Positions 1 through 6,900 of a stretch of DNA of 9,100 nt are shown here, one piece after another. The stretch covers positions 1 to 9,100 of the forward strand of contig WFUI01000024.1 of the NCBI GenBank assembly GCA_015485035.1, written 5' to 3'. How positions within the stretch are numbered: the first letter of the stretch is position 1; each line of letters starts with the position of its first letter. Position numbers and translations under genes: made by a program. Below the pieces are notes generated by a model that searched no databases, was not told the DNA's origin, and saw nothing but the letters and a program-made list of their open reading frames with translations. This DNA is from Mariprofundus sp. Lineage in GTDB: Bacteria; Pseudomonadota; Zetaproteobacteria; Mariprofundales; Mariprofundaceae.

Positions 1-1
1 C

Positions 2-346
2 TGGAGCGGTACCGATGCACACCGGCTGGGGCTGGTTGATTCGCTGGGTAATTATCATGATGCGATTGATGCGGCTGCAAAACTGGCCGGGATTGAGCAG
101 AATTATAGTGCTGTCCGTATTAGCCCGACTCTGGGCTTGCGTGAAATGCTGTTGGTGCAATTGTTCGGTAATGCCGATTCGCTGGCTGCACACATGGCCG
201 GCGCGATCGGAAGCAGGCTATCTGCCCTGACACAGGTATTGTTACCATCTCCGCTGATGCAGGACATGGTAACAATGCATCGCATACTTGGCCTGTCACA
301 GGATCGACCCACAATATTTGCCATGTGTAATCTGCATGTAGAATAA
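2..346 (+). CDS. sppA: Signal peptide peptidase SppA (protease IV), C-terminal fragment
   Basis: This is the last 114 codons of a gene that begins left of the window, read in the frame that starts at base 2 and ends at TAA 344-346. SppA is an inner-membrane serine protease with a Ser/Lys dyad that degrades cleaved signal peptides. The fragment contains a W-S-G-T-D-A-H segment followed by GLVDSLGNYHDAIDAAAKLA, which matches the C-terminal domain of E. coli protease IV (GLVDSLGDFDDAV...). It ends in R-P-T-I-F-A-M-C-N, comparable to the E. coli terminus R-Y-A-F-C-L-T-C-A-N. The catalytic serine and lysine lie upstream and cannot be checked. It is a housekeeping gene and appears unrelated to the metal cluster that follows 175 bases downstream. 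An ATG at 137 in the same frame is internal and not a separate gene. Confidence 0.88.
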   Translation, partial: WSGTDAHRLGLVDSLGNYHDAIDAAAKLAGIEQNYSAVRISPTLGLREMLLVQLFGNADSLAAHMAGAIGSRLSALTQVLLPSPLMQDMVTMHRILGLSQDRPTIFAMCNLHVE

Positions 347-373
347 TGTTTCGAATGGTAATCATCATAGAGC

Positions 374-386
374 CAACCATTGGTTG
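374..386. repeat. Perfect 6-bp inverted repeat, possible operator
   Basis: CAACCA (374-379), one base, then TGGTTG (381-386) form a perfect 13-base dyad in the gap upstream of the copper cluster. A TTGACC at 384-389 overlaps its right arm and could be a -35 box, but no -10 box lies at a suitable distance. A regulator-binding site is possible. A dyad this short can also occur by chance. Confidence 0.25.
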
Positions 387-410
387 ACCTTTTGCTGATG
401 TAAACATGGC

Positions 411-428
411 CGGATGAGGCCCTCTCCG
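411..428 (+). other. Short hairpin after sppA, weak terminator candidate
   Basis: CGGA-T-GAG (411-418) pairs with CTC-TCCG (422-428), giving seven base pairs with one bulged T and a three-base loop. It lies 65 bases after the sppA stop. The following bases (AGTTCTCCCTTT) contain no clean T-tract, so it is not a textbook Rho-independent terminator. Confidence 0.25.
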
Positions 429-521
429 AGTTCTCCCTTTCAATGAAGGGCCGATAATCCTTAAATAGCCCTGCAGTCCATTTCATTGTATTTTCATCTT
501 TACGAGCCTAATGTACGCCGT

Positions 522-941
522 ATGCTGACGCGCAAACTGCATATTCGTGGATTCTCCCGCCTGATGGTGGTGATGTTTGCCGTGCAGATTGTGGTGGGCG
601 GGTTCTGCCTGCTAACGGCTGAAGCACATACGATGCCAACATCCGTTCAGACTTCGGATATGGATGCTCATTGTGCCAAATCGATAGACCCCATATCAAA
701 TCACGGGCAAGAATCAGATCATTCCGGTAACTGCTACCATTGTGATCAGCCCGATGAGCTGTCCAGCTCTGCCTTCACATCCATGGCCCCGATTGCGCTG
801 GCACTGTCCGGGGTTATCAGCTTGCCTGCTGCACCGCAGTTTGGCAGCACTGCAACAGGCCGGCTTTCTTCGCGTACGCCTACAGGGCCACCGCGTTCAT
901 CTTCTCTCCTTTACACAATCACACAACGCATCCGCGTCTGA
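522..941 (+). CDS. Small His/Cys-rich exported protein, CopL/DUF2946-like
   Basis: This encodes 139 residues. Residues 14-33 are hydrophobic and end in A-E-A-H, consistent with a signal peptide cut near residue 35 or with a membrane anchor. The next part is rich in possible metal ligands: H50-C51, H61, H67, and C71-Y-H73-C74. A second hydrophobic stretch spans about residues 87-105. The C-terminus is basic and contains R-T-P-T-G-P-P-R. Small proteins of this type (CopL/DUF2946) are known upstream of copper-resistance genes, and CopL of Xanthomonas is needed for copper-induced cop expression. The family link is inferred from layout and motifs, not from an alignment. I chose ATG 522 because the only earlier in-frame start, TTG 486, would add twelve residues ahead of the basic N-region. 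Neither start has a clear Shine-Dalgarno site. It precedes cusC by 101 bases. Confidence 0.6.
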   Translation: MLTRKLHIRGFSRLMVVMFAVQIVVGGFCLLTAEAHTMPTSVQTSDMDAHCAKSIDPISNHGQESDHSGNCYHCDQPDELSSSAFTSMAPIALALSGVISLPAAPQFGSTATGRLSSRTPTGPPRSSSLLYTITQRIRV

Positions 942-958
942 TTTAATCCGTCTTCTGA

Positions 959-984
959 CACCACGGCTCGACTGAGTTGTGGTG
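959..984 (+). other. Strong RNA hairpin 1 in the intercistronic leader of cusC
   Basis: CACCACGGCTC (959-969) pairs with GAGTTGTGGTG (974-984) around the four-base loop GACT. The stem is 11 bp in RNA, with nine Watson-Crick pairs and two G-U pairs. It lies 17 bases after the stop of the CopL-like gene. No T-tract follows, so it is unlikely to be a simple intrinsic terminator. It could stabilise mRNA, mark a processing site or take part in attenuation. Confidence 0.55.
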
Positions 985-1014
985 CGCACGTTTGTTCATA
1001 AACAAATCGCGCGC
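984..1014 (+). other. Strong RNA hairpin 2 in the intercistronic leader of cusC
   Basis: GCGC-A-CG-TTTGTT (984-996) pairs with AACAAA-T-CG-C-GCGC (1001-1014) around the loop CATA. That makes 12 base pairs with one mismatch and one bulge. It begins at the base where hairpin 1 ends, so the two could stack. The cusC ribosome-binding site (1029-1033) lies 15 bases beyond it. The TTTGTT/AACAAA core could also serve as a DNA operator dyad. Confidence 0.55.
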
Positions 1015-1028
1015 GCATCAAAAGAAGC

Positions 1029-1033
1029 GGAGG
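1029..1033 (+). promoter_or_regulatory. Ribosome-binding site of cusC-like gene
   Basis: GGAGG at 1029-1033 ends nine bases before ATG 1043. It decides the start of the channel gene: the open frame continues upstream to a TTG at 977, which has no such site and would put a charged segment ahead of the signal peptide. Confidence 0.8.
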
Positions 1034-1042
1034 CATGATTGC

Positions 1043-2398
1043 ATGCATATCCAGAAAAAAAACCGGCATTGGCTGGCACCCTTACCGATTATAGCAATCG
1101 TCATGACGATTCCCTTATTATCAGCAGCGGAGCCTCTGCTGACGCTACAGCAAGCCGAAGCGCTGGCTATACAACAGAACCCCGCTCTGGCCGCAGTCGG
1201 TAAACAAGCCGAAGCCATGGCAACGATTCCTTCGCAGGTAGGCAGTTTGCCTGATCCGAAAGTGTCGTTTAAAGCCATCAATTTACCGATAGATTCCTTT
1301 TCCACCACGCAGGAAAACATGACCCAGATGCAACTGGGCTTCTCGCAGGAACTACCGTTCCCCGGCAAACTGGGACTGAAATCTGAAGCAGCTGAACACA
1401 TGGCAGCAGCGGCGTTGCAAAACCAACAGGAGTTCCGGCTGGTGCTGTTGCGCAATACTCGCATTCACTGGTGGAACCTGGCCTATCTGGATAAAGCGCT
1501 CGAAATCATCCACCACAATCAGGATCTGTTGCGTAATCTGGTAAGAATCGCCGAAACAAAATACAAAACAGGCAAGGGTTTACAGCAGGACGTATTGCTG
1601 GCTCAGCTGGAGCTATCCAAATTATTAGAACGGGAACTGAAATTGCAGGCAGCCCGCGAACGTGAGGCGGCTACGTTGAATGCCCTGTTGGGTCGGTCGG
1701 CGAGTACTGCGATTACATTGCCGCAACAGAATGCGCATGACCTGGAAGCATTGACCCGTAAAGATAACCATAACCTGGAGGCCATGCATGAAAAAACCCT
1801 GGCTCTTAAACAATGGGCCCGGGAACACCGGCCCATGCTGCTGGCCATGGATGCGCGGGTGCAAGCCGCTGATTCGATGGTCGCACTGGCTGAAAAAGAC
1901 TATTACCCCGATTTCAATATCGGGGCCGGCTACGGTTTTCGCCAGGGTATCAACCCTGTTAATCGACAAACGCGTCCTGACTTCGCCTCCATCATGTTGA
2001 CGATGAGCCTGCCTCTATACACAGGCACAAAACAGGACAGAGCAGTCGATCAACGCATGGCTGAAAAAGCACAAGTTCAATTCACGCGTGAAGATGCCAT
2101 CAACCAGGTGGATGCGGATATCGATGCGGCCGCTTCTGATTTGCATATTGCGCGCGACCAGGTGGTATTGTTTGATAAAGGTATTTTGCCACAGGCTCGA
2201 CAGACAACAGCTTCCATGCTGGCGGGTTACCAGGTCAACAAAGTGGATTTCCTCAACCTGGTACGCGCCCAACTCAGTGAATTCAATATGGATATTCAAT
2301 ACTGGCAGCAGATTTCGGCGCTTCATCAGGCAGAAGCGAGACTGGCTGCGGCGGCAGGAAAAGTGAATTTAAATAAGGACGAGACAACCCATGAATAA
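1043..2398 (+). CDS. cusC: CusC-like outer-membrane efflux channel (TolC family)
   Basis: A protein of 451 residues that should form the trimeric outer-membrane exit duct of a heavy-metal RND pump. Residues 1-29 form a signal peptide (basic start, then a hydrophobic run ending L-L-S-A-A before E-P). There is no lipobox cysteine, so unlike E. coli CusC it is not lipidated. The mature part has the two repeats of the outer-membrane efflux protein family (PF02321). Each is long, Gln/Ala-rich and alpha-helical, with beta-strand segments such as Y-Y-P-D-F-N-I-G-A-G-Y-G near residues 285-300 and a L-T-M-S-L-P-L-Y segment shortly after. Start ATG 1043 follows GGAGG. The 3' end overlaps the adaptor gene by eight bases, which implies translational coupling. 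The name follows from the CusB and CusA neighbours; CzcC-like annotation would be equally usual from this sequence alone. Confidence 0.88.
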   Translation: MHIQKKNRHWLAPLPIIAIVMTIPLLSAAEPLLTLQQAEALAIQQNPALAAVGKQAEAMATIPSQVGSLPDPKVSFKAINLPIDSFSTTQENMTQMQLGFSQELPFPGKLGLKSEAAEHMAAAALQNQQEFRLVLLRNTRIHWWNLAYLDKALEIIHHNQDLLRNLVRIAETKYKTGKGLQQDVLLAQLELSKLLERELKLQAAREREAATLNALLGRSASTAITLPQQNAHDLEALTRKDNHNLEAMHEKTLALKQWAREHRPMLLAMDARVQAADSMVALAEKDYYPDFNIGAGYGFRQGINPVNRQTRPDFASIMLTMSLPLYTGTKQDRAVDQRMAEKAQVQFTREDAINQVDADIDAAASDLHIARDQVVLFDKGILPQARQTTASMLAGYQVNKVDFLNLVRAQLSEFNMDIQYWQQISALHQAEARLAAAAGKVNLNKDETTHE

Positions 2399-3911
2399 GA
2401 AGAATATGATATTAATTGTTAGTGCTCTCGGGCTGGGGTTGTCCGGAGGCTATTTTATTTCCGCCACACAACAGCCGTCACAGCAGGAGGCCGGAACTGT
2501 GAAAAAGGAAACCAAAGGTGATGGCCCGTGTGCAAACGGGGCACAGCCATTAACGTGGCGTAATCCGATGAATCCGTCGATTACCAGTGCAACCCCCGCC
2601 AAAGACCCCATGGGCATGGATTATGTGCCTGTCTGCGCTGAAGATGCCGCCGGTGGCGGCAGTGGACCGGCCGGTACGGTAGTTATTGACCCGACGATAA
2701 CACAGCTTATCGGGGTGCGTGTGAGCAAGGCAGAACAAAAAAACTTGTCGCGTGAAATCACCACAGTCGGTCGCATCACATTTGATGAAACGAAACTGGT
2801 GACTCTGCATCCAAAAGTGGATGGCTGGGTCGATAAGTTGTTTGTTGATAAGACAGGGGAAACAGTCCAACAGGACACCATGTTACTCTCCTTCTATTCA
2901 CCCGAATTAGTGGCCACGCAAAATGAATATCTGTTGGCCTTAAGCAACTGGCAGCAGCTGAAAGACAGCCCCTATCGCGATATCCGGGATGGGGCCAAAC
3001 GACTGCTTGACTCCTCACTGGACAGGTTGCGCTTCTTTGATGTTGCCGAACATCAAATCAGAAAACTGCAACAAACACACAAGGTGCGTAAAAGCATGCA
3101 TATTCACGCTCCTGCCGCAGGTGTGGTGACAAAAATCGGTGTACGTGAAGGCGCCCATGTCACACCCGCTTCCGAATTATACCAGATTGCTGACCTGTCC
3201 AGTATCTGGGTGCTGGCTGATCTGTACGAATACGAAATTGGCTGGGTAAAGGTGGGGGATGAAGCGAAATTGCGAATTCCATCATTGCCTGATCACGATT
3301 TCACCGGGCACATCACCTATATCTACCCTTACCTGGACCCTAAAACACGCACCAACAAGGTTCGTATTGAATTTGACAATGCTGAAGGATTACTCAAGCC
3401 GGACATGTTTGGTGATGTGACTATCGTAGCCAGCCTCAGTAAATCCGGGGTATTTGTTCCCAGAGAGTCGGTGTTGATTACCGGTAAACAAGCACATTTG
3501 TTTGTGCAGACCGAACCCGGTCGGTTTGAACCACGTACAGTCAGAACAGGCGTCAGGGCAGAAGGCCTGATTCAAATTATCAAAGGCGTGAAAGCCGGAG
3601 AACTTGTGGTCTCCAGTGGTCAGTTTTTGATTGATTCCGAATCGTCCATTCGTGAGGCCGCCGCCAAAATGGTGGCTCCGAAACAACAGGATTCACCACA
3701 AAGTCGCGAAGGCACAAAGAAAGGCATGGATATGGGCGGCATGAATATGAAGGGCATGGACATGAAAGGAATGAAGATGGATGACCATTCGGCAGGAAAG
3801 CCGAATGGGATGACCACTGGCCACCCGCAAGGCGAGGGGCAGGAAGCCCCGAATCACATGAACATGGACAGCATGGATATGAAAAATATGAACATGGGGG
3901 GCTCAAAATGA
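2391..3911 (+). CDS. cusB: CusB-like periplasmic adaptor with Met-rich C-terminal tail
   Basis: A membrane-fusion protein of 506 residues linking the RND pump to the outer-membrane channel; in the Cus system it also binds Cu(I)/Ag(I) and hands it to CusA. Residues 1-25 are an N-terminal signal anchor. Residues 56-81 carry a metal-binding segment with N-P-M-N-P and D-P-M-G-M-D-Y-V-P-V (M60, M74, M76); the second motif corresponds to the F-M-D-M-D-L-V-P metal site of E. coli CusB. From about residue 100 the HlyD-type barrel-sandwich, helical-hairpin and beta-barrel domains follow (for example L-H-P-K-V-D-G-W-V and I-H-A-P-A-A-G-V-V). Residues 446-506 form a tail with 15 Met and 3 His in 61 residues. 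AAGGA (2375-2379) precedes ATG by 11 bases. It overlaps cusC by eight bases; the gap to cusA is bridged by a mini-ORF. Confidence 0.92.
   Translation: MNKKNMILIVSALGLGLSGGYFISATQQPSQQEAGTVKKETKGDGPCANGAQPLTWRNPMNPSITSATPAKDPMGMDYVPVCAEDAAGGGSGPAGTVVIDPTITQLIGVRVSKAEQKNLSREITTVGRITFDETKLVTLHPKVDGWVDKLFVDKTGETVQQDTMLLSFYSPELVATQNEYLLALSNWQQLKDSPYRDIRDGAKRLLDSSLDRLRFFDVAEHQIRKLQQTHKVRKSMHIHAPAAGVVTKIGVREGAHVTPASELYQIADLSSIWVLADLYEYEIGWVKVGDEAKLRIPSLPDHDFTGHITYIYPYLDPKTRTNKVRIEFDNAEGLLKPDMFGDVTIVASLSKSGVFVPRESVLITGKQAHLFVQTEPGRFEPRTVRTGVRAEGLIQIIKGVKAGELVVSSGQFLIDSESSIREAAAKMVAPKQQDSPQSREGTKKGMDMGGMNMKGMDMKGMKMDDHSAGKPNGMTTGHPQGEGQEAPNHMNMDSMDMKNMNMGGSK
3694..3722 (+). repeat. Short A-rich repeat element inside cusB, copy 1
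   Basis: This 29-base stretch, with the core GAAGGCACAAAGAAA (3708-3722), matches the reverse complement of 3927-3955 at 23 of 29 positions by my count. It encodes the linker just ahead of the Met-rich tail of the adaptor. The two copies are inverted and lie about 200 bases apart. Confidence 0.5.
3726..3902 (+). repeat. 15-bp tandem repeats coding Met-x-Met pentapeptides
   Basis: Within the adaptor gene, 3726-3785 contains four 15-base units (MDMGG, MNMKG, MDMKG, MKMDD) and 3858-3902 contains three more (MNMDS, MDMKN, MNMGG). A spacer containing His and one Met separates them. The units are degenerate at the DNA level, with different codons used. They give seven Met-x-Met pairs, a pattern expected to bind Cu(I)/Ag(I). 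Confidence 0.85.
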
Positions 3912-3973
3912 ATTTCTCTTTTGAGGTTTCTTTGTGTCTTTGTGCCTTCGTGGTTACCGGTTCTGACTCATGA
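3908..3973 (+). CDS. Possible 21-residue coupling ORF between cusB and cusA
   Basis: ATG 3908 overlaps the adaptor stop as ATGA. The frame reads MNFSFEVSLCLCAFVVTGSDS and stops at TGA 3971-3973, which again overlaps the pump start ATG 3970 as ATGA. It therefore fills the only sizeable gap in the efflux operon exactly, and it covers the tandem repeat at 3927-3955. No separate ribosome-binding site is visible, and cusA has none either, so a ribosome could pass from cusB through this ORF to cusA. The peptide may have no function of its own. The ORF is short and the fit could be chance, so confidence is limited. Confidence 0.4.
   Translation: MNFSFEVSLCLCAFVVTGSDS
3927..3955 (-). repeat. Short A-rich repeat element between cusB and cusA, copy 2 (inverted)
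   Basis: On the + strand this reads TTTC, then two exact tandem copies of TCTTTGTG (3929-3936 and 3937-3944) and a degenerate third, CCTTCGTG (3945-3952). On the minus strand it reads as a row of CACAAAG/CACGAAG units. It pairs imperfectly with 3694-3722 inside cusB. From memory it resembles A-rich dispersed short repeats of environmental bacterial genomes, but I cannot confirm this here. Confidence 0.55.
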
Positions 3974-6900
3974 TCGCTAAAATCATTGATGCGAGTCTTC
4001 GCAATAAATTAATCATCCTGATTTTCACCGGTATTCTGATAGCCACAGGTGGCTTTGCCGTGAAAAATATTTCGCTCGATGCCATCCCCGACCTGTCCGA
4101 TGTACAGGTGATCGTGTTTACCGACTATGCCGGTCAGGCACCACAGGTGGTGGAAGACCAGGTCACTTATCCGTTGACCACAGCCATGCTGGCTGTTCCC
4201 CATTCCAAGGTTGTGCGGGGATATTCCTTTTTCGGTTTTTCAGTCGTCTACATCATTTTCGAAGATGGTACTGACATGTATTGGGCACGTTCGCGTGTAC
4301 TGGAATATCTGAATTATGTGGCCGGACGGTTACCCTCAGGTGTAACGCCATCGCTGGGGCCGGATGCGACTGGCGTGGGCTGGGTGTATGAATATGCGCT
4401 GGTCGATAAAACCGGCACCCATGACCTGGCTGAGCTGCGTTCAATTCAGGACTGGTATATGCGCTATGCCCTGCAAACAGTGAATGGCGTATCCGAAGTA
4501 GCCTCAATGGGCGGTTTCATAAAACAGTATCAGGTAGAGGTCGACCCCAATGCATTGGCTGAATACGGCATTCCGCTGGCCAAAGTAAAACATGCGATTA
4601 AACGCTCCAACAATGATGTCGGAGGCAGACTCATTGAAATGGGTGAAACCGAATTTATGGTCCGCGGTAAAGGTTACCTGAAAGGCATCGCGGATCTGGA
4701 AAGTATTCCGGTGGGTGTGGATAATCACGGCACACCGATTCTGCTACGCAATGTGGCACACATTCATCTCGGCCCGGAGCTGCGACGAGGGTTGGTGGAG
4801 CTCAATGGCGAAGGCGAAGTGGCCGGTGGCGTAATTATCATGCGTTATGGTGAGAATGCATTGACCACGATTGAAGCGGTACGGGAAAAGCTGGATGAAC
4901 TGAAGTCCGGCTTGCCCGAAGGTGTTGAGATCGTACCAACCTATGATCGCGGGGACCTGATCGAACGTGCGGTGGAAAACCTCAAGGATAAACTGTTTGA
5001 GGAGTTTTTAGTGATTTCGCTGGTCTGCATGCTGTTTCTGATGCATGCGCGCTCTGCACTGGTGGCGATTATCACCCTGCCCCTGGGCGTGTTGATTGCC
5101 TTTATGCTCATGCAGTGGCAGGGATTAGCGGCTAATATCATGAGCCTGGGCGGTATTGCTATTACGCTCGGGGCCATGGTCGATGGTGCTATAGTACTGA
5201 TTGAAAATGCCCATAAACACCTAGAGCAATCCGAACGTGATAAAGGTAACCTACTCACTGTGTCCGAACGCTGGGAAGCTATAGCCAGAGCCTCGCGAGA
5301 GGTAGGCCCGGCGCTATTCTTCTCACTGCTGATTATCACCGTATCATATATGGCAATCTTCACGCTCGAAGCACAGGAAGGACGCCTTTTCAAGCCGCTG
5401 GCCTATACCGCGACTTACGCCATGCTCGGATCGGCTGTGCTGGCGGTAACACTGGTGCCGCTGTTGATGGGATGGTTTATCCGGGGCAAGGTAATGCCGG
5501 AGAACAAAAACCCGGTCAACCGTGCCCTGCAATGGGCACACGGCCCAATTCTGGCCAGTGCATTGAAACATCGCTGGATCACGTTGTTGATTGCTATTGG
5601 ATTGCTGTTTTCCATGGCGATTCCGATGGCGAAAATAGGTTCGGAGTTTATGCCTCCGCTGGATGAAGGCGACATTCTCTACATGCCGACTACATTCCCC
5701 GGCATTTCCATTACCAAGGCTAAAGAGCTGGTGCAGCAGACGGATAAAATCCTCAAAACCTTCCCGGAGGTACAGTCTGTGTTCGGTAAAGCCGGCCGTG
5801 CAGATTCTGCAACTGATGCTGCACCATTATCGATGATGGAAACGATTGTACGGCTGAAACCGAAGGAGGACTGGCCTGACCCGGGTAAATCCACCCAGGC
5901 GCTGATGAAAGAAATGGACGCCGCTATCAAGTTTCCCGGCCTGGCCAATGCCTGGACCTACCCGATCAAGACGCGTATTGACATGCTGTCCACGGGTATC
6001 AAAACACCTATCGGTATCAAGGTTTCCGGGCCAGACCTGAATGTGTTACAGGAAGTCGGCAAATCCATTGAGCGGGCAGTCAAAACGCTGCCTGAAACCA
6101 CTTCAGCATTCAGTGACCGTGCCGCCGGTGGCTATTATCTGGATATCGATATCCAGCGCGATCAGGCCGCCCGATATGGTTTGACCATCGGCGACATTGA
6201 AGATGTCATTCAATCGGCTATCGGTGGCATGAATGTCACGCAGACAGTGGAAGGACTGGAGCGTTATCCGGTCAACCTGCGTTACCCGAGGGATTATCGT
6301 AGCGATCCGGATGCTTTAAAACGGGTGCTTATCCCGACACCGACCGGTGCACAAATTCCGCTAACTGCTGTAGCTGAGATCAAGACTTCTCGTGGGCCAC
6401 CATCCATCAAAAGCGAGAATGCGCGCTTGAATGCGTGGGTGTATGTCGACATATCCAGCTCGGACATTGGCGGTTATGTTGCTAAAGCCAAACAGGTACT
6501 GGCGGAACAGGTGAAGATCCCTGCCGGCTATACGCTGGAGTGGTCAGGGCAGTTTGAATATATGGAGCGGGCCGCCGCCAAGATGCGCATTGTTATTCCG
6601 GCGACGCTGTTGTTGATCTTTCTGCTGCTCTATTTCAACTTCGGCAGCCTCACCGCACCGGTGGTTGTGATGATGTCTGTGCCATTCTCACTGATCGGCG
6701 GGTTCTGGCTGGTCTGGTGGCTGGGTTTTAACCTGAGTGTGGCTGTGGCCGTCGGCTTTATAGCACTGGCCGGTGTGGCTGCCGAAATCGGTGTGCTCGT
6801 GTTGACGTTCATTGATCAGGAAGTAACACAACGGCGGAAACAAGCCGGAGGCTGGCTGACACCGGAAGCCATGAGCGCTGCGGTTCAGAGTGGTGTGGCA

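Larger units (their letters stand above)
347..521. other. Intergenic region between sppA and the copper cluster
   Basis: These 175 bases hold no ORF that looks real; open frames on the minus strand here are antisense to sppA. The region should contain the end of the sppA transcript and the promoter of the cluster, but neither is clear. A GATAAT at 453-458 would make a fair -10 box, yet the matching -35 (TTCTCC, 431-436, 16-base spacer) is poor. I see no convincing CueR-type dyad or CusR-type box. Small inverted repeats at 374-386, 411-428 and 435-450 are listed separately or under findings. Confidence 0.5.

Noticed and set aside
384..410. CueR-like promoter, suggested by TTGACCTT
   Set aside because: The right half of the CueR dyad (GGAAGGT) is missing and no -10 box lies at the 19-20 base spacing typical of MerR-family promoters.
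103..486. Open frame of 127 codons on the minus strand
   Set aside because: It is antisense to the recognised sppA end over most of its length, shows no domain or export signal, and shares its region with another minus-strand frame. It is a shadow.
977..1042. Upstream extension of the channel gene to a TTG start
   Set aside because: GGAGG before ATG 1043 and a normal signal peptide after it fix the start. The extension covers hairpin 2 and would bury the signal peptide.
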